DNA from: Streptomyces kronopolitis
Lineage (GTDB): Bacteria; Actinomycetota; Actinomycetes; Streptomycetales; Streptomycetaceae
Direction of reading: 5' to 3'
DNA: 64,000 bases
NCBI RefSeq assembly: GCF_014646275.1
Contig: NZ_BMND01000012.1
Span: 1 to 64,000 of the forward strand
Shown piece after piece: positions 26,704 to 34,985 of this stretch. The notes under the pieces are model-generated. The model searched no databases, was not told the DNA's origin, and saw only the letters and a program-made list of their open reading frames with translations. The first letter of the stretch is position 1. Each line of letters opens with the position of its first letter. The position numbers and the translations under genes are program-made.

Positions 26704-28280
26704 GTGAGCCACACCCGGTCGAAGCGGGCCCAGTCGAGGGTGTTGGCGGGGGCCCGGCGGTCCACGCCGCGCACGGTGCGGGCGGTGCCCACGATCCAGT
26801 CGGCGAAGCCCCAGACCAGGAAGCCGCCCTCGGTGTACAGCCGGCGCTGCATCCGCGCGTAGACGGCGGCCCGGTCCTCGGTGTTCCGGGTGGACTGGGC
26901 CTGCTGGTAGAGGGCGTCGAAGTCCTTGTGCCGCCAGTGGGTGGCGTTGGTGGTGGAGGTGCTCAGCAGCCGCTGGGAGAAGTGCGATTCGAGGGGCATC
27001 GCGCCGGAGCGGTAGCAGCACAGGGTGCCGGAGTCGAGGGTGTCCTGCCAGTAGCTGTCCTTGCTGCCCATCGCCACCTTCACCCGTACGCCGGCCTTGG
27101 CCGCCTGGTCGCGGAAGATGGCGGCGGCCTCGGTGAATCCGGCGGCGACGGCCGAGGTGTCCAGGGTGACGCGCAGGCCCTCGGCGCCGGCCTTCTTGAG
27201 CAGATGCCGGGCCCGGTCGGGGTCGGGGCGGCGCTGCGGCAGGCCGTCGGCGTAGTACTGATAGCCCTTGCCGAACAGGTCGTTGCCGATCTCGCCGGCG
27301 CCGGAGAGCGCGCCTGCGACGAGTTCCCGGCGGTCGGCGAGGAGGAAGAAGGCCTCGCGTACCCGCCGGTCGTCGAACGGCGGCCGGTCGGTCTTCATGG
27401 CGAACGACTGCATCGTGCTGTTGCGCAGCCGTACGATCTCGATCTGCCCCTTGCCCTCGTGGGTGCGGGCGGTCGTCGGGGTGAGTTCATGGGCGTATTC
27501 GACCTGGCCGCCGAGGAGGGCGTTGAGCCGCGCGGACTCCTCGTTGGCGACCAGGAACTCCAGTCGCTCCAGGTGGGGCGGGCCGTCCCAGTAGTCCTCG
27601 TGGCGCCGGAAGACGGCGGAGCGGCCGGGGGTGAAGGACACGAAGCGGAACGGGCCGCTGCCGACGGGCGCGGTGAAGTCCTTCGTGCCGTCGGGGACGA
27701 TATAGGCGCCGAACGCGGCGAGCAGGTTGGGGAATTCGGCGGTGGGGTGCTTGAGGACGAATTCGACGGTCCGCTCGTCCACGGCCCGGCTGGCGGTGAG
27801 GTCGAGGGGCGCCAGCGAGGCCTTGGCGCGGAAGGCCTGCCGGGGGTCGGCGATGCGCCGGTAGCTGTAGAGCACGTCCCGGGCGGTGACCGGCTTGCCG
27901 TGGTGGAAGACCGCCTTGCGCAGGCGCACCGTCCAGCGGTCCAGCCCGGCGTTCGGCTCCCAGGACGTGGCGAGCCGGGGCCGGGCGGAGAGGTCGGCGC
28001 CGAAGTCGGCGAGCTTGTCGAACAGCGCCTTGGCGCGGGCGACATCGGCGAACAGGTTGGCCCGGTGCGGGTCGAGGGTCTCCTCGGCGCCGCCGCCGGC
28101 GAAGGCGGCGCGCAGGGTGCCGCCGCGCCGTGGCCGGCCGCCCGCGGCGTCGCCGGAGGGAGCGGTTCCGGTGCATCCGGTGAGGGCGAGCGCGCCGAGG
28201 CCGGCGGCGCCCCCGGCGGCGAGGAAGCCGCGGCGGCGCAGGCCGGGGAAGCGGGAGTCGGGAGCGGGGCCGTCGTGCAT
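26700..28280 (-). CDS. ABC importer substrate-binding lipoprotein, SBP_bac_5 family, Tat-type signal
   Basis: 526 residues. The N terminus has a twin-arginine motif (RRRGFLAAGG) followed by a lipobox (ALTGC), so it is probably a Tat-exported lipoprotein. The family-5 binding fold is clear: RGGTLRAAFAGGG, FHHGKPVTARDVLYSYRRI, PVGSGPFRFVSF, DRRVREAFFLLADR. The family binds peptides, nickel chelates and opine metallophores (compare CntA and NikA). Placed directly after the exporter-methyltransferase gene (39 bases), so it is probably the receptor for the operon's own product loaded with metal. Confidence 0.88.
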   Translation of the reverse strand: MHDGPAPDSRFPGLRRRGFLAAGGAAGLGALALTGCTGTAPSGDAAGGRPRRGGTLRAAFAGGGAEETLDPHRANLFADVARAKALFDKLADFGADLSARPRLATSWEPNAGLDRWTVRLRKAVFHHGKPVTARDVLYSYRRIADPRQAFRAKASLAPLDLTASRAVDERTVEFVLKHPTAEFPNLLAAFGAYIVPDGTKDFTAPVGSGPFRFVSFTPGRSAVFRRHEDYWDGPPHLERLEFLVANEESARLNALLGGQVEYAHELTPTTARTHEGKGQIEIVRLRNSTMQSFAMKTDRPPFDDRRVREAFFLLADRRELVAGALSGAGEIGNDLFGKGYQYYADGLPQRRPDPDRARHLLKKAGAEGLRVTLDTSAVAAGFTEAAAIFRDQAAKAGVRVKVAMGSKDSYWQDTLDSGTLCCYRSGAMPLESHFSQRLLSTSTTNATHWRHKDFDALYQQAQSTRNTEDRAAVYARMQRRLYTEGGFLVWGFADWIVGTARTVRGVDRRAPANTLDWARFDRVWLT

Positions 28281-28319
28281 GGCGGTGTCCTTGGTGTGGG
28301 CGGGGGCGGTGGCGGGGTG

Positions 28320-30446
28320 TCAGTCGGTGGGGGTCAGCCGGGCGACGAGGTGGAGCCGGTCGCCGTCGGCAAAGGCTCCCGGGGCGGTGCCCTCCTGCCA
28401 GGCGGGCTCGGTGCGCGGGCCCGGTCCGTCGTGCAGTTCGAGGACCTGGAAGCCGTGTGCGGTGAGGGCTCGGCGCAGTTCCTGCGGGAAGAGCAACCGC
28501 CAGGCGGAGTCCTGTTCATGGGGCGGGGAGCCGTCGTCGGCGCTCCAGCGGCGGGTGCGGCGCAGCAGCTGGGCCGTGCGGTCGACGGACAGGGTGGTGG
28601 TGGAGGTGTAGGCGGTGCCCTGCCAGGTGAAGCCGTGGACGGCCGGGTCGTCGAGCAGTTCCGTGCGGCCGAGGAAGAAGGCGCCGTTGCGCATTTCGGC
28701 GACGAGCAGGCCGCCGGGCAGCAGGGCGCGTCGGCAGGAGGCGAGGAAGCCGTCGAGTTCGGTGTCGGTGTGGCAGTAGAGCAGGGCGCTGTCCAGGCAG
28801 ACGACGGCGTCGAAGGGTGCCCCGGGCAGGTCGAAGCCGCGCAGGTCGGCCCGCAGGTATTCCGGGCCGGGGTGGTGGGTGCGGGCGTACGCCAGCATCG
28901 CGGTGGAGAGGTCGGCGCCGACCACCCGGCGGCCGGCCCGGTGCAGTTGGGCGGCGTCGCGGCCGGTGCCGCAGCCGAGGTCCAGGACGCGGCGGCCCGC
29001 ACGGTGGCGGCGCAGGCAGTCCTCCGCCCAGCGGCCGGCGAGCCGGTCGGCGTCGGGGAAGCGTGCCTCGTACAGCTCCGGGTTGTCGGTGAGCAGGTTG
29101 GCGCCGTTCGCGGGGGTCTTGTCGGGGTCCGTGGCCGTCTCCTCGTCCGGCGCGGACGGCTCCGGCTCCGACGCCCGCTCCAACTCCCGCTCCGGCTCCG
29201 GCTCCGCGGTCGTCCGTTCCGGCAGCGCGCGCCGCCGGTGCAGCCAGGCGACGCCGGCCGCGGAGAGCAGTCCGAAGGCCAGACAGCACGCCCACGGCAG
29301 CCACGGCATCCGCATCCGATCGCCGGTGTCCATGGCCCAGCCGACGACGGTGTTGCCCGCCGCCGCGGCGATGCCGGAGACGACGTAGAACACCCCGAAG
29401 TAGGTGCCGGTGAGTCCGGTGCGTCCGAAGGCGGGGATCAGCTCCATCACGAACGGCTGGGCGATCATGACGCCCAGGTAGAGCAGCAGCGCACCGGCCA
29501 GCACCGGAAGAGCCCGCAGCACGGCGGCTCCCGCGCTGCCGGGCGGCGCCTCCAGCCCGGCGACGGCCATCGGCGGGACGAACGCCAGGCCCATCAGCCC
29601 CAGCCCGGCGGCGATCCACCGCGTCCGCGCGCCGCGTTCCTTGAGCGCCCGGGTCAGGCGCATCTGGAGCGCGAGGTTGGCGAGGGTGCCGACGAGGAAG
29701 ACCAGGCCGGCCGCGCCGTCCCAGCCGGTGGCCCGCTGTGCGCCGCCGGGCAGCAGCAGGTACAGCTGGTTCTGCAGGGTGAACATGCCGACCATGGCCA
29801 GCGCGAAGGCCAGGAAGGCGCGGTTGCCGAGGACCTCGCGCCAGTCGGCGAGGACACCGCCCTCGGCCGGCGGCACCTCGACGGGCGGCAGCACCAGGGC
29901 CTGGGCGACGGTGAGCAGGGCGAAGAGCGCGGCGGCGGTGAGTGCGGCGATGCGGAAGTCGACGAGCAGCAGGGCGCTGCCGAGCAGCGGCCCGACCAGG
30001 GCGCCGGTGGTGGCGAAGACGTTGAAGAGGGCGAAGGCCTCGGCCTGCCGGCTGCCCGCGCGCTGTGCGAGGTAGGCGCGCACGGCGGGGTTGAACAGGG
30101 CACCGGCCAGCCCGCTGAGGACGGACGCGGCGAGCAGCACGGCCAGGCCGTCGCCGAGCGCGAACAGCCCGAAGCCGACGGTCCGCAGCGCGCAGCCGGC
30201 GATGATGACGCCGCGGGCACCCAGCCGGTCGGACGCCGAGCCGCCGATGAGGAAGAGCCCCTGCTGGCTGAGGTTGCGGACGCCGAGGACGATGCCGACG
30301 ACCGCGGCGGACATCCCCAGGTCCTTGCTCAGGTGCACCGCGAGGTAGGGAATGAGCAGGTAGAAGCCGATGTTCACGCCGAGCTGGTTGATCAGCAGCA
30401 GGCGGACGGCGAGCGGAAAGCCGCGCAGCTCGTGCCAGGTCTTCAC
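28320..30446 (-). CDS. MFS exporter fused to a SAM-dependent methyltransferase
   Basis: 708 residues in one uninterrupted frame. Residues ~10-400 form a major facilitator transporter with about twelve helices (NQLGVNIGFYLLIPYLAVHLS, GGSASDRLGARGVIIAG with the loop 2-3 motif, GLAGALFNPAVRAYLAQRAG). Residues ~404-445 are an acidic Glu/Pro-rich linker. Residues ~446-708 are a class I methyltransferase with SAM motif VLDLGCGTGRDAAQL (around residue 487), FDAVVCLDSALLY and GGLLVAEMRNGAFF. GTG 30446 overlaps the epimerase stop. In context the MFS half probably exports the operon's product and the methyltransferase half modifies it at the membrane before release. A read-through artefact is unlikely because no stop, start signal or frame change lies between the domains. 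Confidence 0.88.
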   Translation of the reverse strand: MKTWHELRGFPLAVRLLLINQLGVNIGFYLLIPYLAVHLSKDLGMSAAVVGIVLGVRNLSQQGLFLIGGSASDRLGARGVIIAGCALRTVGFGLFALGDGLAVLLAASVLSGLAGALFNPAVRAYLAQRAGSRQAEAFALFNVFATTGALVGPLLGSALLLVDFRIAALTAAALFALLTVAQALVLPPVEVPPAEGGVLADWREVLGNRAFLAFALAMVGMFTLQNQLYLLLPGGAQRATGWDGAAGLVFLVGTLANLALQMRLTRALKERGARTRWIAAGLGLMGLAFVPPMAVAGLEAPPGSAGAAVLRALPVLAGALLLYLGVMIAQPFVMELIPAFGRTGLTGTYFGVFYVVSGIAAAAGNTVVGWAMDTGDRMRMPWLPWACCLAFGLLSAAGVAWLHRRRALPERTTAEPEPERELERASEPEPSAPDEETATDPDKTPANGANLLTDNPELYEARFPDADRLAGRWAEDCLRRHRAGRRVLDLGCGTGRDAAQLHRAGRRVVGADLSTAMLAYARTHHPGPEYLRADLRGFDLPGAPFDAVVCLDSALLYCHTDTELDGFLASCRRALLPGGLLVAEMRNGAFFLGRTELLDDPAVHGFTWQGTAYTSTTTLSVDRTAQLLRRTRRWSADDGSPPHEQDSAWRLLFPQELRRALTAHGFQVLELHDGPGPRTEPAWQEGTAPGAFADGDRLHLVARLTPTD

Positions 30447-31534
30447 CGCGGTGCCTCCGCTTCGTGGCGTACGGGTGCCCGGTGCGGGCGGGGGCGGTGG
30501 ACCGGGCGGATGCCGAGGCCCGGCAGCCGGCCGGCGCGTACGGTGCCGTCCGTGCCGCCGATGCCGGTCCAGGGGTCGTGGGCGAGCAGCAGATGGCCGT
30601 CGAGGTCGGCCCATCGGGCCCGGTCGGCGAGGTGGACGGCGGGCGCGAGGCCGAGGGTGCTGGCGGTCAGGCAGCCGAGCATCAGCGCGGTGCCGCTGCC
30701 GGCGAGCAGTCCGGCGATGCGCAGTGCCGCGGTGACGCCGCCGCACTTGGCGAGTTTGACGTTGATGCCGTGCACCCGTCCGGCCAGCCGCCGGGCGTCC
30801 TCCTCGTTGGCCGCGTCCTCGTCGGCGATGACGGGCAGGGGTGAGCGGGCGGCGAGGGCGGCCAGCGCCTCGGGGTCGCCCGGGGCCAGCGGCTGCTCGA
30901 CGGCCTCGACCCCGAGGGCCGCGTAGCGGGGCAGGAGGCTGTCGGCCTGGGCGGTGGTCCAGGCGCCGTTGGGGTCGAGCAGCAGCCGGGCGTGCGGGGC
31001 CGCGCCGCGGATCGCCAGGACCCGGTCGAGGTCGTCCTCGGGGTCGGGGAGGCCGACCTTGACCTTGAGGACGGAGAAGCCCTGCCGGGCCAGCCGGGCG
31101 GCCTGTTCGGCCCCGGCGCGGGGGGCGCCGATGCCGAGGGTGCGGGCGGTGGTGGCGCTCGGCGCGGTGGGGGCGCCGAGCAGCTGGTGCAGGGGGCGGC
31201 CGGCGCGCTTGCCGACGAGGTCGAGCAGGGCGGACTCCACCGCCGCGGTCACCGCCGGCGGGGTGCCGGGCGCGGGGAGTGCGCCGGCCCGCAGGGCGTC
31301 GAGCGCGGTCTCGGGGGTGCGGTAGCGGGCGAGGGCGCCGGCGGTGTCGTTCAGCAGGCGGCGGATGGTGCGGGCGTCCAGGCCGTAGTAGGTGCTGCTG
31401 ACGGCCTCGCCGTAGCCGCGGTGTCCGCGGTGCTCGACGGCGAGCCAGACCGCGTCGCGGGCGGCCATCGTGGCGCGGGAGATCCGCAGGGGCTGGGCGA
31501 GGGGGAGTCGTACGGTGCGGTGGCGGACCTTCAC
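30443..31534 (-). CDS. Enolase-superfamily dipeptide-epimerase-like protein
   Basis: 363 residues with the layout of L-Ala-D/L-Glu epimerases. Catalytic pair KxK in LKVKVGLP (around residue 164), metal ligands in LLLDPNGAW, AVEQPL and VIADEDA, and the second-side Lys in INVKLAKCGG. The family racemises an alpha-carbon next to a carboxylate with Mg2+. GTG 31534 overlaps the PLP-enzyme stop. Within the operon it would invert one stereocentre of a dipeptide-like product or precursor; a cell-wall role is less likely here. Confidence 0.85.
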   Translation of the reverse strand: MKVRHRTVRLPLAQPLRISRATMAARDAVWLAVEHRGHRGYGEAVSSTYYGLDARTIRRLLNDTAGALARYRTPETALDALRAGALPAPGTPPAVTAAVESALLDLVGKRAGRPLHQLLGAPTAPSATTARTLGIGAPRAGAEQAARLARQGFSVLKVKVGLPDPEDDLDRVLAIRGAAPHARLLLDPNGAWTTAQADSLLPRYAALGVEAVEQPLAPGDPEALAALAARSPLPVIADEDAANEEDARRLAGRVHGINVKLAKCGGVTAALRIAGLLAGSGTALMLGCLTASTLGLAPAVHLADRARWADLDGHLLLAHDPWTGIGGTDGTVRAGRLPGLGIRPVHRPRPHRAPVRHEAEAPR

Positions 31535-32691
31535 GGGGTGTCTTTCCGGGGGGTTCGGCGGGCGGGGCGGTGCGCGGCGGCGGTGGGTGCGGGCGGTGAG
31601 CGCCGCCGGCCGGCGGGGGCGGGCGGGCCGTCGGCCGCCAGCGGGTCGGTGACGGTGCGGCAGCGGGTCCAGCCGGTCGCCTCGGCGGCCCGCGGGTGCG
31701 GGATCTCGACGGGGCGGGTGGCGGCACGGTCCAGGTCCAGGCCGTGGGCGGTGGTGAAGTCGTCGTCGAAGACGCTGTGGAGGTAGCGCTGCGGCCCGTC
31801 GGGGAAGACCGTGGCGACCACGGCTCCGGGGTGGACGCGGGCGGCCCAGGCTGCGACGAGGGCGGCCGCGCCGGTGCTCCAGCCGCCGCTGACGAAGTTG
31901 CCGGCGGCCAGCCGGCGGCAGGCGTCGGCGGATTCGGCGGGACCGACCCAGTGCACCTCGTCGAACGCGTCATAGGCGACGTTGCGGGGGTGGATGCTGC
32001 TGCCGAGGCCGCGCATCAGCCGGGTCCTGGCGGGCTGGCCGAAGATGGTCGAGCCGGTGGCGTCCACGCCGATCAGCCGCAGGCGCGGCCAGTGCCGGCG
32101 CAGCGGGCCGATGACGCCCGCGCTGTGGCCGCCGGTGCCGACGCTGCACACCAGGATGTCGAGGTGGTCCAGCGCGGCGGCCAGCTCGGCGGCGAGGGAG
32201 GCATAACCGGCCACGTTGTCGGGGTTGTTGTACTGGTCGGGCCAGTAGGCGCCGGGCAGCTCGGTCAGCAGTCGGCGCAGCCGCGCCAGCCGGGCCGCCT
32301 GCCAGCCGCCCTCGGCCGCCGGCCGGTCGACCAGTTCGAGCCGGACGCCGTAGGTCCGCAGCAGCCGCCGCATCGACGGCTCCAGTTCGGTGTCGCCGAC
32401 CAGCACGACGGGATGGCCCAGCGCCTGGCCGGCGAAGGCCAGCCCGATGCCGAGGGTGCCGGAGGTGGACTCCACCACGGGGGCGCCGGGCGGCAGTTCG
32501 CCGCGCTCGCGGGCGCCGAGCAGCATGGCCACCGCGGCGCGCGCCTTCATACCGCCCGCGCCGAGCCCTTCGAGCTTGGCCCAGAAGCCGGGGTGCGGGC
32601 AGGGCAGGCCGGTGGTGACGCGGGCGAGCGGGGTGCGGCCTAGCAGGCCGAGCAGCTCCCGGTTGCCAGTGGGCAGGAGTGCGGTGGTCAC
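31531..32691 (-). CDS. PLP-dependent cysteine-synthase-family enzyme, SbnA-like
   Basis: 386 residues. The PLP Lys is Lys49 in GAGGMKAR, the substrate loop is ESTSGTLGIGLA, and the phosphate-binding loop is GTGGHSAGVIG. The C-terminal ~60 residues are a Pro/Arg-rich tail. Relatives such as SbnA and DdaB make 2,3-diaminopropionate precursors from O-phosphoserine by beta-replacement. No ornithine-cyclodeaminase-like SbnB partner is present, so the amine donor and direct product may differ. GTG 32691 overlaps the upstream stop by 4 bases. Confidence 0.82.
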   Translation of the reverse strand: MTTALLPTGNRELLGLLGRTPLARVTTGLPCPHPGFWAKLEGLGAGGMKARAAVAMLLGARERGELPPGAPVVESTSGTLGIGLAFAGQALGHPVVLVGDTELEPSMRRLLRTYGVRLELVDRPAAEGGWQAARLARLRRLLTELPGAYWPDQYNNPDNVAGYASLAAELAAALDHLDILVCSVGTGGHSAGVIGPLRRHWPRLRLIGVDATGSTIFGQPARTRLMRGLGSSIHPRNVAYDAFDEVHWVGPAESADACRRLAAGNFVSGGWSTGAAALVAAWAARVHPGAVVATVFPDGPQRYLHSVFDDDFTTAHGLDLDRAATRPVEIPHPRAAEATGWTRCRTVTDPLAADGPPAPAGRRRSPPAPTAAAHRPARRTPRKDTP

Positions 32692-33554
32692 CGGGCGGCT
32701 CCGGGTGCCGGGGCGCGGTAGCGGTGGATGCTGCCGGGTCCGCCGTCGAGCCAGAAGAACGGGTAGGGCTCGGCGCATACGGCGCTGACCCCGGCGCCGA
32801 GGAAGCGCGGCAGCACCGCGCTCCCGGTCTGCGCGAACATCACCAGCGGCAGGCCGTGCCGCAGCGCCGCCTCCCGCAGCGGCTCGAAGCTGCCGTTGCC
32901 CAGGGTCATCCCGGAGGCGAGCACCGCGTCGCAGTGCGCCAGTTCGGCGAGCGCGTCGGTGCGGACGGGCTCGCCCCACTCCGTCGTGCCGCCCTTGAGA
33001 TCGCAGGGCACGTACGACAGGCCGCGGGTACGCAGCGCCTCCAGCAGCGAGTTGACCACGCCGACCACCAGCACCCGTGCGCCGGGCGGGGCGTCGAGCA
33101 GTCCGGTGACGGCCCGCGCCCGGGCCCGCGACTTCCGCAGCGAGGACCCGGCCGGCAGGGACCAGGGCCGGGCGCCGTTGGCGGGGGTGTGCGGCAGCGC
33201 CTGGGTCAGATAAGCGTCCAGGGCGGCCACCCGCACCGGGCGCAGCGGGTGGTCCAGGAGGCGGGCGATGTCGGCGCCCACACAGTCCTCGACGGCGGCG
33301 TCCGGCAGCGCGCCGGGCTCCACCGCGCAGGAGCCTACCGCCGCGCCGAGCCGCAGGCTGAGTACCTCGTTGCGGTAGCCGCCGGCGCGGCCCTCGTGGC
33401 GTACGGCCTGCCGGGTGCTGAAGGCCACGGCAATGCGCCGGGTGCGCGGGTCGGGGCCGAACTCCCCGTCGAGGACGCGCGCCACCAGCTCGTCGTACGA
33501 GGCGGCGGGGGCCGGGGTGCTGCGGGCGGGGGTGCGGGTGAGGGCCGGGGTCAT
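32688..33554 (-). CDS. DUF4213/DUF364-type protein ('putative heavy-metal chelation' family)
   Basis: 288 residues. The N-terminal half (SYDELVARVLDGEFGPD, VEDCVGADIARLL, AALDAYLTQ) matches the DUF4213 layout. The C-terminal half is Rossmann-like and matches DUF364: RVLVVGVVNSLLEALR, DAVLASGMTLGNGSFEPL, and FAQTGSAVLPRFLGAGVSAVC. The family is known from structure as an enolase-N-like plus Rossmann fold and was proposed to handle heavy-metal chelates; no activity is proven. ATG 33554 overlaps the ATP-grasp stop. Its place in a Fur/Zur-box operon supports a metal-related role. Confidence 0.7.
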   Translation of the reverse strand: MTPALTRTPARSTPAPAASYDELVARVLDGEFGPDPRTRRIAVAFSTRQAVRHEGRAGGYRNEVLSLRLGAAVGSCAVEPGALPDAAVEDCVGADIARLLDHPLRPVRVAALDAYLTQALPHTPANGARPWSLPAGSSLRKSRARARAVTGLLDAPPGARVLVVGVVNSLLEALRTRGLSYVPCDLKGGTTEWGEPVRTDALAELAHCDAVLASGMTLGNGSFEPLREAALRHGLPLVMFAQTGSAVLPRFLGAGVSAVCAEPYPFFWLDGGPGSIHRYRAPAPGAAR

Positions 33555-34807
33555 GGGGTCACCACCCGCGGGCGCAGTCCGGACAGCAGGGCCTCGACCC
33601 GCTGTCGGGCGCCCGGGCCGTCGGCGTCGCCGGCCATGACGTGTCCCAGGTAGGCGTTGTTGCTGCCGGCCTCCTTGACGGTGTGGCCGGGCGCGGCGAG
33701 GTGGAGTTCGAGCAGGTCCGGCGCCTGCCGTACGAGGTCGTCGCCTTCGATCGCCGCCAGCACGCCCGTGGTCCGGGGCACGAGGAAGCCGATCGCGGCA
33801 CTGGACAGCCCGGTCTCCCGGGTCCGCAGGTCGGGCCGCCGGCCCAGGGCCAGGTCCACCGCGGCGGCGGCGAGGTCGATGCCGCCGACGTGCCGGATGA
33901 GTTCGGTGATGCGGTTGCCGGCGGGCCGCGGGTTGACCTCGACCAGGCGCGGCCCGTCGGGCGTCAGCTTGATCTCGGTGTGGGCCACGACGCCGTCCAG
34001 CCCGAGCGCCGCCAGCGCCCGGCAGGCGGTCTCCCCGGCCGCCGCCGCGTCCTGCGCGGGCAGCGCGGCGGGGAACATGTGGCCGGTCTCGATGAAGGCC
34101 GGTGCGCCGCCGACGCTCTTGTCGGTGACCCCGACGACCTGGGTGCGGCCCTCGAACGTCACGGTCTCGACGCTCACTTCGGGCCCGTGCAGCAGCTCTT
34201 CGAGGAGGAACACGGGGGTCCGGCGCTGGCCGCGCGCGTTGACGGGGAAGTCGTCCAGCGCGCGGCAGGCGCTGACCAGCTCCGCCTCGTCGTCGATGCG
34301 CCGGACGAACATGCCCGCGCACAGGTCGACGGGCTTGAGCACCAGTGGGTATCCGATCGAGGCCGCCGCGGCGGCGGCCTCGGAGCGGTCCGCGCAGCGG
34401 GCGAAGCGCGGGCCGGGCAGCCCGGCGGCGGCGAGCAGTTGCCGGGTGGTGTCCTTGCGGCAGGCGTGCTCGACCGCGGTGGGCGCGGGCCCCGGCAGCC
34501 GGAGGCGGTCCGCTATGCGCGCGGCCGTCGGGAGGTAGTAGTCGCAGGACGTGAGCACCCCGTCGAAGCCGAGGACGGGCTGCAGCTGCTCGATGTACGG
34601 CAGCAGGGTGTCGGGGGTGTTGGTGTCGGCGGTCAGTACGTGGCGGGCGCCGAGCAGCGGGTGGGCGGTGCCCTCGGGCGCGGCGCGCAGGTAGTGGTGC
34701 AGGTCGCGGGTGAGGAAGGTGAACTCGTGTCCGGCTTCCCGGATCGCGCGCGGGAGCAGTCTGCTCATCGCTCCGACCCAGCTCTCGACCATCAGCAGAT
34801 GAGCCAC
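33551..34807 (-). CDS. ATP-grasp ligase
   Basis: 418 residues. ATP-grasp enzymes join a carboxylate to an amine through an acyl-phosphate. Seen: ATP-binding lysines in GYPLVLKPVD, FLLEELLHGPEVSVETV, and the metal-binding end EIKLTPDGPRLVEVNPRPAGNRI. It resembles stand-alone amino-acid ligases such as DdaF of dapdiamide synthesis (known from Pantoea) and carnosine-synthase-like proteins. GTG 34807 has AAGGGA close upstream. First gene of the nine-gene operon, about 100 bases from a Fur/Zur-like box; it probably couples the amino acid made by the PLP enzyme to a second acid. Confidence 0.85.
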   Translation of the reverse strand: MAHLLMVESWVGAMSRLLPRAIREAGHEFTFLTRDLHHYLRAAPEGTAHPLLGARHVLTADTNTPDTLLPYIEQLQPVLGFDGVLTSCDYYLPTAARIADRLRLPGPAPTAVEHACRKDTTRQLLAAAGLPGPRFARCADRSEAAAAAASIGYPLVLKPVDLCAGMFVRRIDDEAELVSACRALDDFPVNARGQRRTPVFLLEELLHGPEVSVETVTFEGRTQVVGVTDKSVGGAPAFIETGHMFPAALPAQDAAAAGETACRALAALGLDGVVAHTEIKLTPDGPRLVEVNPRPAGNRITELIRHVGGIDLAAAAVDLALGRRPDLRTRETGLSSAAIGFLVPRTTGVLAAIEGDDLVRQAPDLLELHLAAPGHTVKEAGSNNAYLGHVMAGDADGPGARQRVEALLSGLRPRVVTP

Positions 34808-34907
34808 GGTGTCCCTTCGTCGCGGGCGGTGTGCGGGCGTGGTGGTGGCGGTCGCCCAGGGGGCGGTGGAGCCCGGGTGGGGACCGGCGGGCTTGACCGA
34901 GCCACAC

Positions 34908-34928
34908 TGTAAACGATAATCATTTTCA
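34908..34928 (-). promoter_or_regulatory. Fur/Zur-like operator upstream of the metallophore-like operon
   Basis: On the minus strand the site reads TGAAAATGATTATCGTTTAC plus a final A, an AT-rich near-palindrome in GC-rich DNA. It contains GAAAATGATTATC, which differs by one base from the Fur-family half-site pair GATAATGATTATC, and it also fits the Streptomyces Zur-type pattern TGAAAATGATTTTCA. It lies about 100 bases upstream of the ATP-grasp start and 58 bases upstream of the divergent peptidase start, so it could control both. Which metal regulator binds cannot be decided by eye. Confidence 0.65.
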
Positions 34929-34985
34929 ACACCAACCTCCGCAGCGCCCTCCCTCCCCTTCCGCCCTCCGAATGCGAGATCCGTG

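Noticed and set aside
26928..30926. 1332-codon plus-strand open frame opposite the metallophore-like operon
   Set aside because: Low-complexity Gly/Glu/Ala sequence without domains, antisense to five genes with full family motifs. It reflects GC-skewed third positions.
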